Assembly (NCBI GenBank): GCA_900318645.1
Contig: ONLH01000020.1
Coordinates: forward strand, 1-55,799
DNA from: an uncultured Prevotellaceae bacterium
GTDB lineage: Bacteria; Bacteroidota; Bacteroidia; Bacteroidales; Muribaculaceae
Direction of reading: 5' to 3'
DNA length: 55,799 nt
The notes beneath the pieces are model-generated. The model did no database searches and was not told the DNA's origin. It saw nothing but the letters and a program-made list of their open reading frames with translations. The position numbers and the translations under genes are program-made. Below are positions 15,859-24,183 of this stretch, piece after piece. Within the stretch, counting starts at the first letter, position 1. The number at the start of each line of letters is the position of its first letter.

Positions 15859-18800
15859 ATGAGTTTATATTCCAGTTCAGTAAAACGACCGGTGACCACG
15901 ATCCTCGTGTTCGTGGCGCTGATTGTGCTGGGTCTGTTCTCGCTCAGGAGCCTGCCCATTGACCTGTTCCCCGATGTGGAGACCAACACCATCATGGTGA
16001 TGACCAGCTATGCGGGAACCAGTGCATCGGACATCGAGCAGAACGTGACCCGCCCCCTTGAGAATACCCTCAACTCGGTAGAGCACCTCAAGCATATCAC
16101 CTCCAACAGCCGCGAGAACATCTCGATTGTCACGCTGGAGTTTGAATATGGCTATGACATCGAAGCCTTGACCAACGATGTGCGCGACAAACTTGACATG
16201 GTGTCGAGCATGCTGCCCGACGATGCCAACACGCCCATCATCTTCAAGTTCAGCAGTGACATGATTCCTATCGTGTTGCTGTCGGTACAGGCTGGTCAGA
16301 GTATGCCGGGTCTTTACAAGATTCTTGACGAGAACGTTGCCAACCCCTTGGCACGTGTCGATGGTGTGGGTTCGGTATCTATTGCCGGTGCTCCCAAGCG
16401 CGAAATCCATATCTATCTGGACCCCCTGCGCATGGAAGCCTACAAACTGAGCGTTGAGACCGTTGCTGCCCTCGTCGGTGCCGAGAACCGCAACATTCCC
16501 GGTGGTACCTTTGATATCGGTAACGAGACCTACCCCCTGCGTGTACAGGGTGAGTTCAGCGACCCGCAGCAGATGGGTGCCATGGTCGTGGGTATGTCCC
16601 CGACTGGTGGTGTTGTTCACCTGCGTGACGTGGCCCGCATCGACGACTCGCTCGAGGAGCGCGCCCAGGAGAGCTACAACAATGGCCAGAAGGGTGCGAT
16701 GATCATCGTGCAGAAGCAGTCAGGTGCCAACTCGGTACAGATTTCTGAAAAGATTGCCAAGGAGTTGCCTAAGATCCAGAAGAACCTGCCTAGCGACATC
16801 AAGTTGGGTTACATCGTTGATACGAGTGACAACATCCGCAGCACTATCGCCTCACTGGTCGAGACCGTGCTGTTCGCGCTGTTGTTCGTAGGTATTGTGG
16901 TGTTTGTGTTCCTGGGACGCTGGCGTGCTACCGTCATCGTGCTTGTAACCATCCCCATTTCACTGATTGCTTCGTTCATCTACCTGTATGTGACAGGTAA
17001 CTCACTGAACATCGTGTCGCTATCGGCCTTGTCCATCGCTATCGGTATGGTGGTCGATGATGCCATTGTGGTGCTCGAGAACGTCACGACACATATCGAA
17101 CGTGGCTCGGCACCCATGCAAGCCGCCGTCAACGGTACCAACGAGGTCGCCATTTCGGTAATGGCTTCGACCTTGACGCTGATTGCGGTGTTCTTCCCGC
17201 TGACGCTGGTCAAGGGTATGACCGGTGTGCTGTTCAAGCAGTTGGGTTGGATGGTAACCATCATGATGGTGCTGTCACTGATCTGCGCCCTGATGTTGAC
17301 CCCCATGCTTTGTTCGCGTCTGCTGCGCCTTAACGTGGGTGACACCAAGATTTTCCAGAAGGTGTATGGCCCCATCCTCAAGGTGCTCAACAAGATTGAC
17401 GACTTCTATGCCAAGGTGCTTGATAAGTGCGTGGCCCACCGATGGATCACCACTGCTACGGCATTGGGTATCTTTATCGCCTCGATGTTCCTGATGAAGT
17501 TTGTCGGCACCGAGTTCTTCCCGACCAACGATAACGGTCGTCTGGGCGTTTCATTGGAGCTGCCCATCGGCTCACGTGTTGATCTGGCCAAGGACGTCAG
17601 CCAACGCCTCTACAAGGAGTGGACCGAGAAGTATCCCGAAATTCAGTCCTTCAACTACACTGTGGGTCAAGCCAGCAGCGATAACATGTATGCCTCGATG
17701 CAGAGCAACGGTAGCCATATCATCTCGATGAACATCATGCTCAACAAGTCTAATGAGCGCAAGCGTGGCATCACCGAGATTGCCGGCATGATGCGTGAAG
17801 ACCTCAAAAACTACCCCGAGATCAAAAAAGCCCTCGTCAATGTGGGTGGTGGTCGAGGCGGCGGCATGAGTGGCCAGAACACGCTGAACTATGAGATCTA
17901 CGGCTATGACTTTACCAAGACCGACAGCGTGGCACAACGCCTGAAACGCATCCTTGAGAAAATCCCCGGTGCTGCCGACATCAACATCAGCCGTAGCGAC
18001 TATCAGCCTGAGTACCATGTGGACTTTGACCGTGAGAAACTCGCGTTGTATGGTCTGAACCTAAGCACCGCGGCCACGGCCCTGCGTAACCGTATCAACG
18101 GTACGACGGCGAGCTACTTCCGTGAGGACGGTATGGAGTATGACATCAAGGTGATGTATGACCCCGAACACCGCCGCAGCATCAGCGACATCGAGAACAT
18201 CATGCTCTATAATGCCATGGGCACGGGCGTTCGCCTCAAGGAGGTGGGTACCGTGACCGAGCAGTTCTACCCGCCCACCATCGAGCGTAAGGACCGCGAA
18301 CGTATCATTACCGTCTCGACCGTTATCCAGGATCGCCCGATGAGTGAAGTCATTGCCGATGCCCAGCCGCTTATCGACAAAATGGACAAGCCTGGCGACG
18401 TGATGGTTCAGCTGAGCGGTAGCTACGAGGACCAGCAAGACTCGTTCGGCGACCTGGCAGTATTGGGTCTGCTCATCATCCTGCTCGTTTACATCGTGAT
18501 GGCTAGCCAGTTTGAGTCATTTACCTATCCAGGTATCATCATGACCTCTATCATGTTCGCCTTCTCGGGTATCGTGCTCATCCTGTTGGTTACACGCACC
18601 AACCTGAACGTGATGTCGATGATTGGCGGTATCATGCTGATCGGTATCGTAGTGAAAAACGGTATCGTGCTCATCGACTACATCAACCTGAACCGCGAAC
18701 GCGGCATGAGCATCCGCCGTGCCGTGATCAACGGTGGCCACTCGCGTCTGCGTCCTGTGCTGATGACCTCTATGACGACCATCCTGGGTATGGTGCCCAT

Positions 18801-18978
18801 GGCCGTCGGAACCGGTGTCGGCAGTGAAATGTGGCGCCCGATGGGTATTGCCGTTATCGGTGGTCTGGCCATGTCCACGCTGATGACCCTGCTGTTCGTG
18901 CCCACGATGTATACCATCTTTGCGCTGACGGGTATCCGCCGCACCCGCAAGAAACTACACGAGAACAACAAGAAATAA
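15859..18978 (+). CDS. RND-family (AcrB/HAE1-like) efflux permease
   Basis: The 1039-residue inner-membrane proton/drug antiporter has the standard RND plan: an N-terminal membrane helix (about 10-30), a large periplasmic loop, a bundle of helices (about 335-555), a second periplasmic loop and a second bundle (about 855-1030). The proton-relay motif GMVVDDAIVVLENV is intact and carries the paired Asp of helix 4. It lies after its adaptor and TolC partner. Substrates cannot be read from sequence; drugs, bile salts or other amphiphiles are typical of this subfamily in gut Bacteroidales. Confidence 0.94.
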   Translation: MSLYSSSVKRPVTTILVFVALIVLGLFSLRSLPIDLFPDVETNTIMVMTSYAGTSASDIEQNVTRPLENTLNSVEHLKHITSNSRENISIVTLEFEYGYDIEALTNDVRDKLDMVSSMLPDDANTPIIFKFSSDMIPIVLLSVQAGQSMPGLYKILDENVANPLARVDGVGSVSIAGAPKREIHIYLDPLRMEAYKLSVETVAALVGAENRNIPGGTFDIGNETYPLRVQGEFSDPQQMGAMVVGMSPTGGVVHLRDVARIDDSLEERAQESYNNGQKGAMIIVQKQSGANSVQISEKIAKELPKIQKNLPSDIKLGYIVDTSDNIRSTIASLVETVLFALLFVGIVVFVFLGRWRATVIVLVTIPISLIASFIYLYVTGNSLNIVSLSALSIAIGMVVDDAIVVLENVTTHIERGSAPMQAAVNGTNEVAISVMASTLTLIAVFFPLTLVKGMTGVLFKQLGWMVTIMMVLSLICALMLTPMLCSRLLRLNVGDTKIFQKVYGPILKVLNKIDDFYAKVLDKCVAHRWITTATALGIFIASMFLMKFVGTEFFPTNDNGRLGVSLELPIGSRVDLAKDVSQRLYKEWTEKYPEIQSFNYTVGQASSDNMYASMQSNGSHIISMNIMLNKSNERKRGITEIAGMMREDLKNYPEIKKALVNVGGGRGGGMSGQNTLNYEIYGYDFTKTDSVAQRLKRILEKIPGAADINISRSDYQPEYHVDFDREKLALYGLNLSTAATALRNRINGTTASYFREDGMEYDIKVMYDPEHRRSISDIENIMLYNAMGTGVRLKEVGTVTEQFYPPTIERKDRERIITVSTVIQDRPMSEVIADAQPLIDKMDKPGDVMVQLSGSYEDQQDSFGDLAVLGLLIILLVYIVMASQFESFTYPGIIMTSIMFAFSGIVLILLVTRTNLNVMSMIGGIMLIGIVVKNGIVLIDYINLNRERGMSIRRAVINGGHSRLRPVLMTSMTTILGMVPMAVGTGVGSEMWRPMGIAVIGGLAMSTLMTLLFVPTMYTIFALTGIRRTRKKLHENNKK

Positions 18979-18988
18979 TAATAGTTAT

Positions 18989-19052
18989 CAGTTTTCAGTT
19001 GGCAGTTGTCAGCGGCATCCGCTCTCAACTGACAACTGAAAACTAAAAACTG
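18989..19052. repeat. Inverted pair of heptad arrays (CAGTTNN ... AACTNAN)
   Basis: The left arm at 18989-19012 reads as CAGTTTT, CAGTTGG, CAGTTGT, CAG. The right arm at 19027-19054 reads as AACTGAC, AACTGAA, AACTAAA, AACTGAG. The arms pair over 24 bases (18989-19012 with 19029-19052) with three mismatches and a 16-base loop. The element lies between the permease and the PII-like gene and could act as an RNA hairpin. Both arms keep a strict 7-base period. Confidence 0.8.
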
Positions 19053-19059
19053 AGAAAAA

Positions 19060-19353
19060 ATGAAAGCGATATTTATAGCCTTTGACGAGGCCTACTATGA
19101 GCGCATTGTTGAGATGTTGCACTTGCTCAACTGCCGTGGCTTCACCGGCTGGCGCGAGGTGCAAGGACGTGGCAGCAAGACGGGTGAACCGCACTATGCC
19201 ACGCATGCCTGGCCCTCGATTGCCTCGGCCATCCTGACCGTGGTGGATGACCGCCGTGTTGACGTCGTCCTCGACGAGTTGCACCGGATGGATTTAGCGA
19301 CGTCCAAGTTGGGACTGCGCGCCTTTGTCCTCCCCGTGGAGCGCACCATCTGA
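19060..19353 (+). CDS. Small PII-like protein associated with the RND pump (PG0541-type)
   Basis: The protein is 97 residues and cytoplasmic, with the ferredoxin-like beta-alpha-beta pattern of PII/CutA-type proteins: 'MKAIFIAFDEAYYERIVEML' and 'ILTVVDDRRVDVVLDELHRM'. The central 'GRGSKTGEPHYATHAWP' segment is, from memory, typical of the small protein encoded after an RND pump in Porphyromonas (PG0538-PG0541) and other Bacteroidales. A role in sensing a small ligand or metal to modulate the pump is an inference. It lacks the classic T-loop of GlnB. It is probably co-transcribed with the permease, 81 bases upstream. Confidence 0.75.
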   Translation: MKAIFIAFDEAYYERIVEMLHLLNCRGFTGWREVQGRGSKTGEPHYATHAWPSIASAILTVVDDRRVDVVLDELHRMDLATSKLGLRAFVLPVERTI

Positions 19354-19423
19354 CGACAACACGATTGGACTAACAAGAGGTTGTGCCGACATTTGCCTCA
19401 GGATTATTAATCGGCCTAACGGC

Positions 19424-19470
19424 CGAGAAATTAAACAAAATTATGACTATTATTTTTGTTTAATTTCTCG
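19424..19470. terminator. Perfect 17-bp inverted repeat, probable operon terminator
   Basis: CGAGAAATTAAACAAAA (19424-19440) and its exact complement (19454-19470) enclose a 13-base loop. The RNA would be a long AT-rich hairpin 70 bases after the PII-like stop. Flanking GC motifs (CGGCC...CGGCCG at 19412-19425 and GCGCGAAGTGCG after it) add smaller stems. It could also be a mobile palindrome. The rest of the gap before 19562 shows no clear promoter. Confidence 0.55.
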
Positions 19471-19561
19471 CGCGAAGTGCGATCATTTATCTTAGGCTTT
19501 GAATGATGGCACAATCTCTTTGGTATTTGTGGGTATGATGAGATACAAGTAAATTAGTCAT

Positions 19562-20602
19562 ATGGAGAACAACAGTGGTATTGCAGTGAATGGTTCACAG
19601 CGCATCGGGTATATTGATGCGTTGCGTGGATTCACTATGTTCCTGGTTGTACTGATGCATGTGGCGACTGTGTGCTGGGGTATAGTCGGGAAAGGGATCT
19701 CGATTCATGACTACCTGCACCAGGTGAGGATGCCGCTGTTCTTCTTTATCAGCGGTTTTGTCCTTTACAAGGAAGGGGTGGAGTGGAATACACAGCACAT
19801 CGTGCGGTTTTTCAAGAAAAAAATCCCGGTTCAGCTGCTCGGTCCCTTCATCTTTTTTGCCGTATTCCTGCATCTCAATGGCATATCACTAGCTGATGGT
19901 CTCATGGACAAATACAAGTCAGGCTACTGGTTCACCTTGGTGCTGCTGGAATTCTTTTTCATCTATGCTGCCGTGAGGTTCTGCGTGCGCAACCGTTGGT
20001 ACAAGGCTATTCTCCTAGTAATAGGCTGTGTGCTGTATTACTGCTGTTGGCCCGATATGACAACCGGCCACCACACGCTTGACAACCTGTGCCTGCTGTT
20101 GAGTGTCAACCAATGGAGGTTTTTCATCTTCTTTGTGATCGGGACATTGGTTAGAGCGCACTATGCGACTATTGAACATTGGCTTGCCAGCAAATGGCTG
20201 TTGGCAGTTTGTATCACATTCTACCTGCTGGTCAACGCATTGAGCGATGTGCTGCCTGTCAAGGAAATACCCCTGCGTGGCCTATTGTCACTTACAGGGC
20301 TGGTCATCGTATTCGCGTTCTTCCACAACAAGCAGGACCTGTTCTCCCAAACGACTAGAATGGGCCGAACCATGCAATCCGTTGGCCGTCGCACACTTGA
20401 CATCTACCTGATACATTTTTTCTTGATTCCCAAGAATCTGAGTTTTATCACCGTCTTTACCGACCATCCGATGCCCATCATTGAGGCAACTGTCTCATCA
20501 CTTATTGCCCTGCTCATCATGGCTGCAAGTCTGCTCATCAGCAATATCATCCGACTGAGTCCATGGCTGGCCCGTTGGCTCTTCGGTGCCAAGAAGGCAT
20601 AG
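19562..20602 (+). CDS. Acyltransferase-3 family membrane protein
   Basis: The 346-residue multi-pass protein opens with RIGYIDALRGFTMFLVVLMH, the R/G..DxLRG...H signature of acyltransferase family 3 (PF01757). 'MPLFFFISGFVLYKEG' is the second family hallmark. These enzymes transfer acetyl or other acyl groups to surface glycans, peptidoglycan or lipids from the inner membrane. There is no glycan cluster next to it, so the substrate is unknown. About ten hydrophobic segments are visible. A second member of the family lies at 34074-35084. Confidence 0.85.
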   Translation: MENNSGIAVNGSQRIGYIDALRGFTMFLVVLMHVATVCWGIVGKGISIHDYLHQVRMPLFFFISGFVLYKEGVEWNTQHIVRFFKKKIPVQLLGPFIFFAVFLHLNGISLADGLMDKYKSGYWFTLVLLEFFFIYAAVRFCVRNRWYKAILLVIGCVLYYCCWPDMTTGHHTLDNLCLLLSVNQWRFFIFFVIGTLVRAHYATIEHWLASKWLLAVCITFYLLVNALSDVLPVKEIPLRGLLSLTGLVIVFAFFHNKQDLFSQTTRMGRTMQSVGRRTLDIYLIHFFLIPKNLSFITVFTDHPMPIIEATVSSLIALLIMAASLLISNIIRLSPWLARWLFGAKKA

Positions 20603-20674
20603 TATATCACCCATAGTCGGTCCCGATTCTCACGAAAATATGTGAAAAGCCAGCGACTAACGACTAAAAAACAC

Positions 20675-20682
20675 TAACTTTG
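20675..20682 (+). promoter_or_regulatory. -7 element only five bases before the porin start codon
   Basis: TAACTTTG at 20675-20682 is a perfect -7 consensus. Bacteroidetes transcription usually starts a few bases past this box, which here falls on or next to the GTG at 20688. The mRNA may therefore be leaderless. No clear TTG is found at -33. Confidence 0.5.
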
Positions 20683-20687
20683 CAGCC

Positions 20688-22694
20688 GTGAAGAAGATTC
20701 TACTTGTCATATTGATGCTGGTTACAGCAGTGAATGTCTCTCAAGCACAGTTCACGCAGGAGAGTTCCAGCTCTTCGAAGTCCACAAAGACGAAGAAGCA
20801 GCGCGTGGAACCGTCGGTGGCATGGAGCGTTGGCGAGCCACTAGGCCTGCACTACCCTTCTACCATCGACACCATCCACCTAGACTACCATCGCACGATG
20901 GTTCCCTCGCTGGTGAGTGACGCTTGGGTAACCACGGGTAACTATGGCGCACCGGGACAGAACCAAATCTTCTTTGAACGGCCGTTGACGAGCGACTTCT
21001 TCTTTGAGGACGCCATCGGGGCATGGATGCACAACACGGGCACGATGCGCTTCTACAATACCCGTATCCCCATGACGCTCCTGAGCCACTCAACGGGTGG
21101 TGACAAGTACAGCAACCTAGACCGCACCAAGCTGGAATTCTCGGGCAATGTGAACCGCAAGACCCAAGTAGGCGGCGGACTGGATTACATCTACAGCAAA
21201 GGCTCCTATGACGTTCAGGCCGACAAGGACTTCACGTGGCGCCTGTTCGGGTCGCACATGGGTGACCGCTACGAGTTGCAGACGTTCTTCAACCACTACA
21301 ATTACACGACTAAGGAGAGCGGCGGCATCACCGACGACCGCTACATCACCGACCCTGCCGAGGTGCAGGGCGGCGAGACCCGCGTCGATAACAAGAGCAT
21401 CCCCACCCTGCTGAGTGCCACCCACAACCACTTGGAGGGCAGCCAGCTGTACCTGAATCAGCGCTACAAGGTGGGCTTCTACCGTTACCGTCGTGACAGT
21501 ATCACCGATACCATCATCGACCGCACCTATGTGCCGGTGACGAGTTTCATTTGGACACTGGACTTCAAGCACGCCAAGCACCAGTTCCTGAACAGCTCGG
21601 GCAGCGAGGACAAGAGCTTCTTTGACCACACCTATCTGGGGCTGGGCGGTACCGATGAGACGACCAGCTACTGGCGGTTGCGCAACACCGTGGGCATATC
21701 GATGCTTGAAGGCTTCAACAAGTATGCCAAATTCGGTTTCTCGGTCTATGGCACCCATGAGGTAAGGCGTTATACCCAGGTGACAGACAGTGTCACAGGA
21801 ACGACTCTGCCCGAGGGATTAGAATCCTTGCCCGCCGTCGTGCCGCACCGCACGACTCAAAATCTGTTGTGGATTGGTGGGCAGTTGACCAAGCAACGCG
21901 GCTCACTGTTACGCTACAATGCAACGGCACAGTTTGGTGTGCTGGGTGAAGCCGCTGGTGAGATCGACTTGACGGGTGACGTGACCACGCGCTTCAAGAT
22001 GCTGGGCGACTCGGTGAGCATCAAGGGCTACGGCTACTTCAAGAATCTGGCTGTTCCCTATCTGCTGAAGAACTTCGTCTCCAACCACTTCATATGGGAA
22101 AACGACTTCTCCAAGACCAAGCGTGTGCGCGTGGGCGGAGAGCTGGATATCCCGTTCTCGTGGACCAATGTCAACGTGGGCTATGAGACCTTGACCGACT
22201 ATATCTATTGGGACGCTGATGGCTTACCCGCCCAACACAGCGGAGCCATCCATGTGCTGAGTGCACGGTTGCATCAAGGACTGCATTTCAAGGCTTTCAA
22301 CTGGGACAACAGCGTGACGCTACAGACGAGCAGCAACGAAGAGGTGCTGCCGTTGCCCAAGTTCGCCATCTACAGCAACCTGTACGCCACATTTACCATC
22401 GCCCGTGTGCTGCACGTGCAGCTGGGTGTTGATGGCAACTACTACACCAAGTATTACGCCCCCGCCTACAATCCCGCAACGATGACCTTCCACAGCCAGC
22501 AGGAGATGGAATGCGGCAATTTTGCCATTATGAACCTATATGCCAATTTCAAGATGAAACAGGCGCGCTTCTTCGTCGCCTGGACCCACTTTAACCAGAA
22601 AATCAAGAGCGGTGATGCCTACTTTGCCACGCCGCACTACCCGCTCAACCCCGCCCGCCTGCAGATCGGCGTCAGCGTCAACTTCGTGAACTAA
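20688..22694 (+). CDS. Putative porin (Porin_10-type outer-membrane beta-barrel)
   Basis: The 668-residue protein begins at GTG 20688, giving a good signal peptide (KKILLVILMLVTAVNVSQAQ). The next in-frame Met would truncate that signal. The body has alternating hydrophobic/polar strands rich in Tyr, Trp and Gly, for example 'YELQTFFNHYNYTTKESGG', and ends 'RLQIGVSVNFVN', a typical outer-membrane barrel end. The fit is to the Bacteroidetes 'putative porin' family (PF14121). It is likely a passive or ligand-specific outer-membrane channel. The -7 promoter box touches the start region. Confidence 0.82.
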   Translation: MKKILLVILMLVTAVNVSQAQFTQESSSSSKSTKTKKQRVEPSVAWSVGEPLGLHYPSTIDTIHLDYHRTMVPSLVSDAWVTTGNYGAPGQNQIFFERPLTSDFFFEDAIGAWMHNTGTMRFYNTRIPMTLLSHSTGGDKYSNLDRTKLEFSGNVNRKTQVGGGLDYIYSKGSYDVQADKDFTWRLFGSHMGDRYELQTFFNHYNYTTKESGGITDDRYITDPAEVQGGETRVDNKSIPTLLSATHNHLEGSQLYLNQRYKVGFYRYRRDSITDTIIDRTYVPVTSFIWTLDFKHAKHQFLNSSGSEDKSFFDHTYLGLGGTDETTSYWRLRNTVGISMLEGFNKYAKFGFSVYGTHEVRRYTQVTDSVTGTTLPEGLESLPAVVPHRTTQNLLWIGGQLTKQRGSLLRYNATAQFGVLGEAAGEIDLTGDVTTRFKMLGDSVSIKGYGYFKNLAVPYLLKNFVSNHFIWENDFSKTKRVRVGGELDIPFSWTNVNVGYETLTDYIYWDADGLPAQHSGAIHVLSARLHQGLHFKAFNWDNSVTLQTSSNEEVLPLPKFAIYSNLYATFTIARVLHVQLGVDGNYYTKYYAPAYNPATMTFHSQQEMECGNFAIMNLYANFKMKQARFFVAWTHFNQKIKSGDAYFATPHYPLNPARLQIGVSVNFVN

Positions 22695-22721
22695 ACTCTT
22701 TCTTGAAATTAATCCATTAGT

Positions 22722-23938
22722 ATGAGTGACACCAAGAACAACGCAGAAGATTCACCTCGCGTGGTCAGTTCTCATGATATTCACATTGATGCAGAATATG
22801 CCGAATGGATTGCAGAACTGAAACACCGCTACCGTTCAGCTCAAGTGAAGGCCGCAGTCCGTGTTAACGCCGAGAAACTTCTGTTCAATTGGCAGCTAGG
22901 TCGTGATTTAGTCCAAAAGAAAGCAGAAGAACGATGGGGAGCTGGTGTTGTCGAACAAGTAAGCCTCGACTTGAAACGAGAATTTCCAAATGCCGGAGGA
23001 TTTTCCACATCTAATCTGTGGTTTATGAAACGATGGTATTTGTTTTATACGCAAGGGGATTCCCAAATTCTCGAACAAGCTGGAAAAGAATTACAACTAC
23101 TTAAAAATCAACACAAAACAAAACTTTACCAATTGGTAAAGAATTGGATGGAGAAAAACTTTACCAAGATGGTAAAGAATTTCCATTACCTTTTGCTCTT
23201 GTACCTTGGAGACACCATATCGAGATTCTATACAGGTGCAAATCCATTGAGGAAGCACTGTTCTATATCGCTAAAACTATAGAGCAAGGATTGAGCCGCG
23301 ATGCTCTCATCAACTGCATCAAAGCAAATCTTTACGAGCATCAAGGTAACATACCCAACAACTTTGCCGACCATTTGCCTAATATACAAAGCAAACTTGT
23401 TCAAGAAGTACTGAAAGAGAACTACGATTTTGGATTTGCTACAGTTGAGCATGAGATCTATGATGAATCAGAATTGGAGGAGGCTCTCTCACAAAACATA
23501 ACCGACCTGCTATTGGAATTGGGCTCTGGATTCGCATTCTTGGGCCGGCAACAACAATTAGTAGTTGGAGGACGCACTCGCAAGATTGATCTCTTGTTCT
23601 ACCATATCCGTTTGCGCTGTTACATCGTCTGTGAACTCAAAGCCAGGCCCTTTGAGCCAGAGTTTGCAGGAAAATTGAATTACTACGTGAATGCTGTAGA
23701 CGAATTAATGAAATCAGACGATGACAATCCAACTATTGGCTTACTTGTATGCTCCGACATGAATAAAACAGATGTTCAATGGTCTTTTCGTGGCATCAGC
23801 ACACCAATGGGAGTGGCAACTTACAACAATATTCGAATTAAAGACGCCTTGCCAAGCCAAGAGCAACTTGCAGAACGGGTTCGATTGTTACAGAAAGAAT
23901 TACACGAAACTAAGCGCTTAATGAATAAAAGCAAATAA
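22722..23938 (+). pseudogene. Frameshifted DUF1016 (YhcG-type) PD-(D/E)XK nuclease
   Basis: Two overlapping frames together make one DUF1016 protein. The first (22722-23282) holds the N-terminal helical domain ('VNAEKLLFNWQLGRDLVQKK', 'FSTSNLWFMKRWYLFY'). The second (from about 23105 to 23938) holds the PDDEXK nuclease domain ('GRTRKIDLLFYHIRLRCYIV', then CELKA, giving the D and ExK residues). The span is 1217 nt, one short of a multiple of three. The break maps to an imperfect 35-nt tandem repeat: 23120-23145 and 23155-23181 match except that the first has TT where the second has GAT. Adding one base there gives KLYQDGKE twice, 12 codons apart. The gene is more AT-rich than its neighbours, which suggests transfer. 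It could be a true pseudogene, a sequencing error or a switchable gene. The family is known from restriction-modification islands and mobile regions. Confidence 0.8.
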
Positions 23939-24096
23939 AAACCTCAGGCTAAGTCGCTAAGTTTTAAAAAGAAGGCAATAATTAGACAATCAATGGTATC
24001 CACCAACATCGGATATCATGAATGGCTGTGAAACATCATGAAAAACAATTATTAATGGACATTCATGGCCATTCGTGCTCTATTCAATGGGCAGTC

Positions 24097-24127
24097 TTTG
24101 TTGTTTGAAAAAAAAAGTGTAATTTTG
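24097..24127 (+). promoter_or_regulatory. Promoter of the aminotransferase gene
   Basis: TTTG (24097-24100), 19 bases, then TAATTTTG (24120-24127), with the ATG 57 bases downstream. The preceding stretch from 23939 is AT-rich and I see no gene in it. Confidence 0.68.
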
Positions 24128-24183
24128 TCGGCAAATTAAGAGAACACTTCATATCATTAACAAATACAATTTAAAGACGAATT

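Noticed and set aside
22722-23938. Programmed ribosomal frameshift to explain the two DUF1016 frames
   Set aside because: No convincing slippery heptamer with a downstream structure is seen at the junction, and the missing base in the first repeat copy explains the shift more simply.
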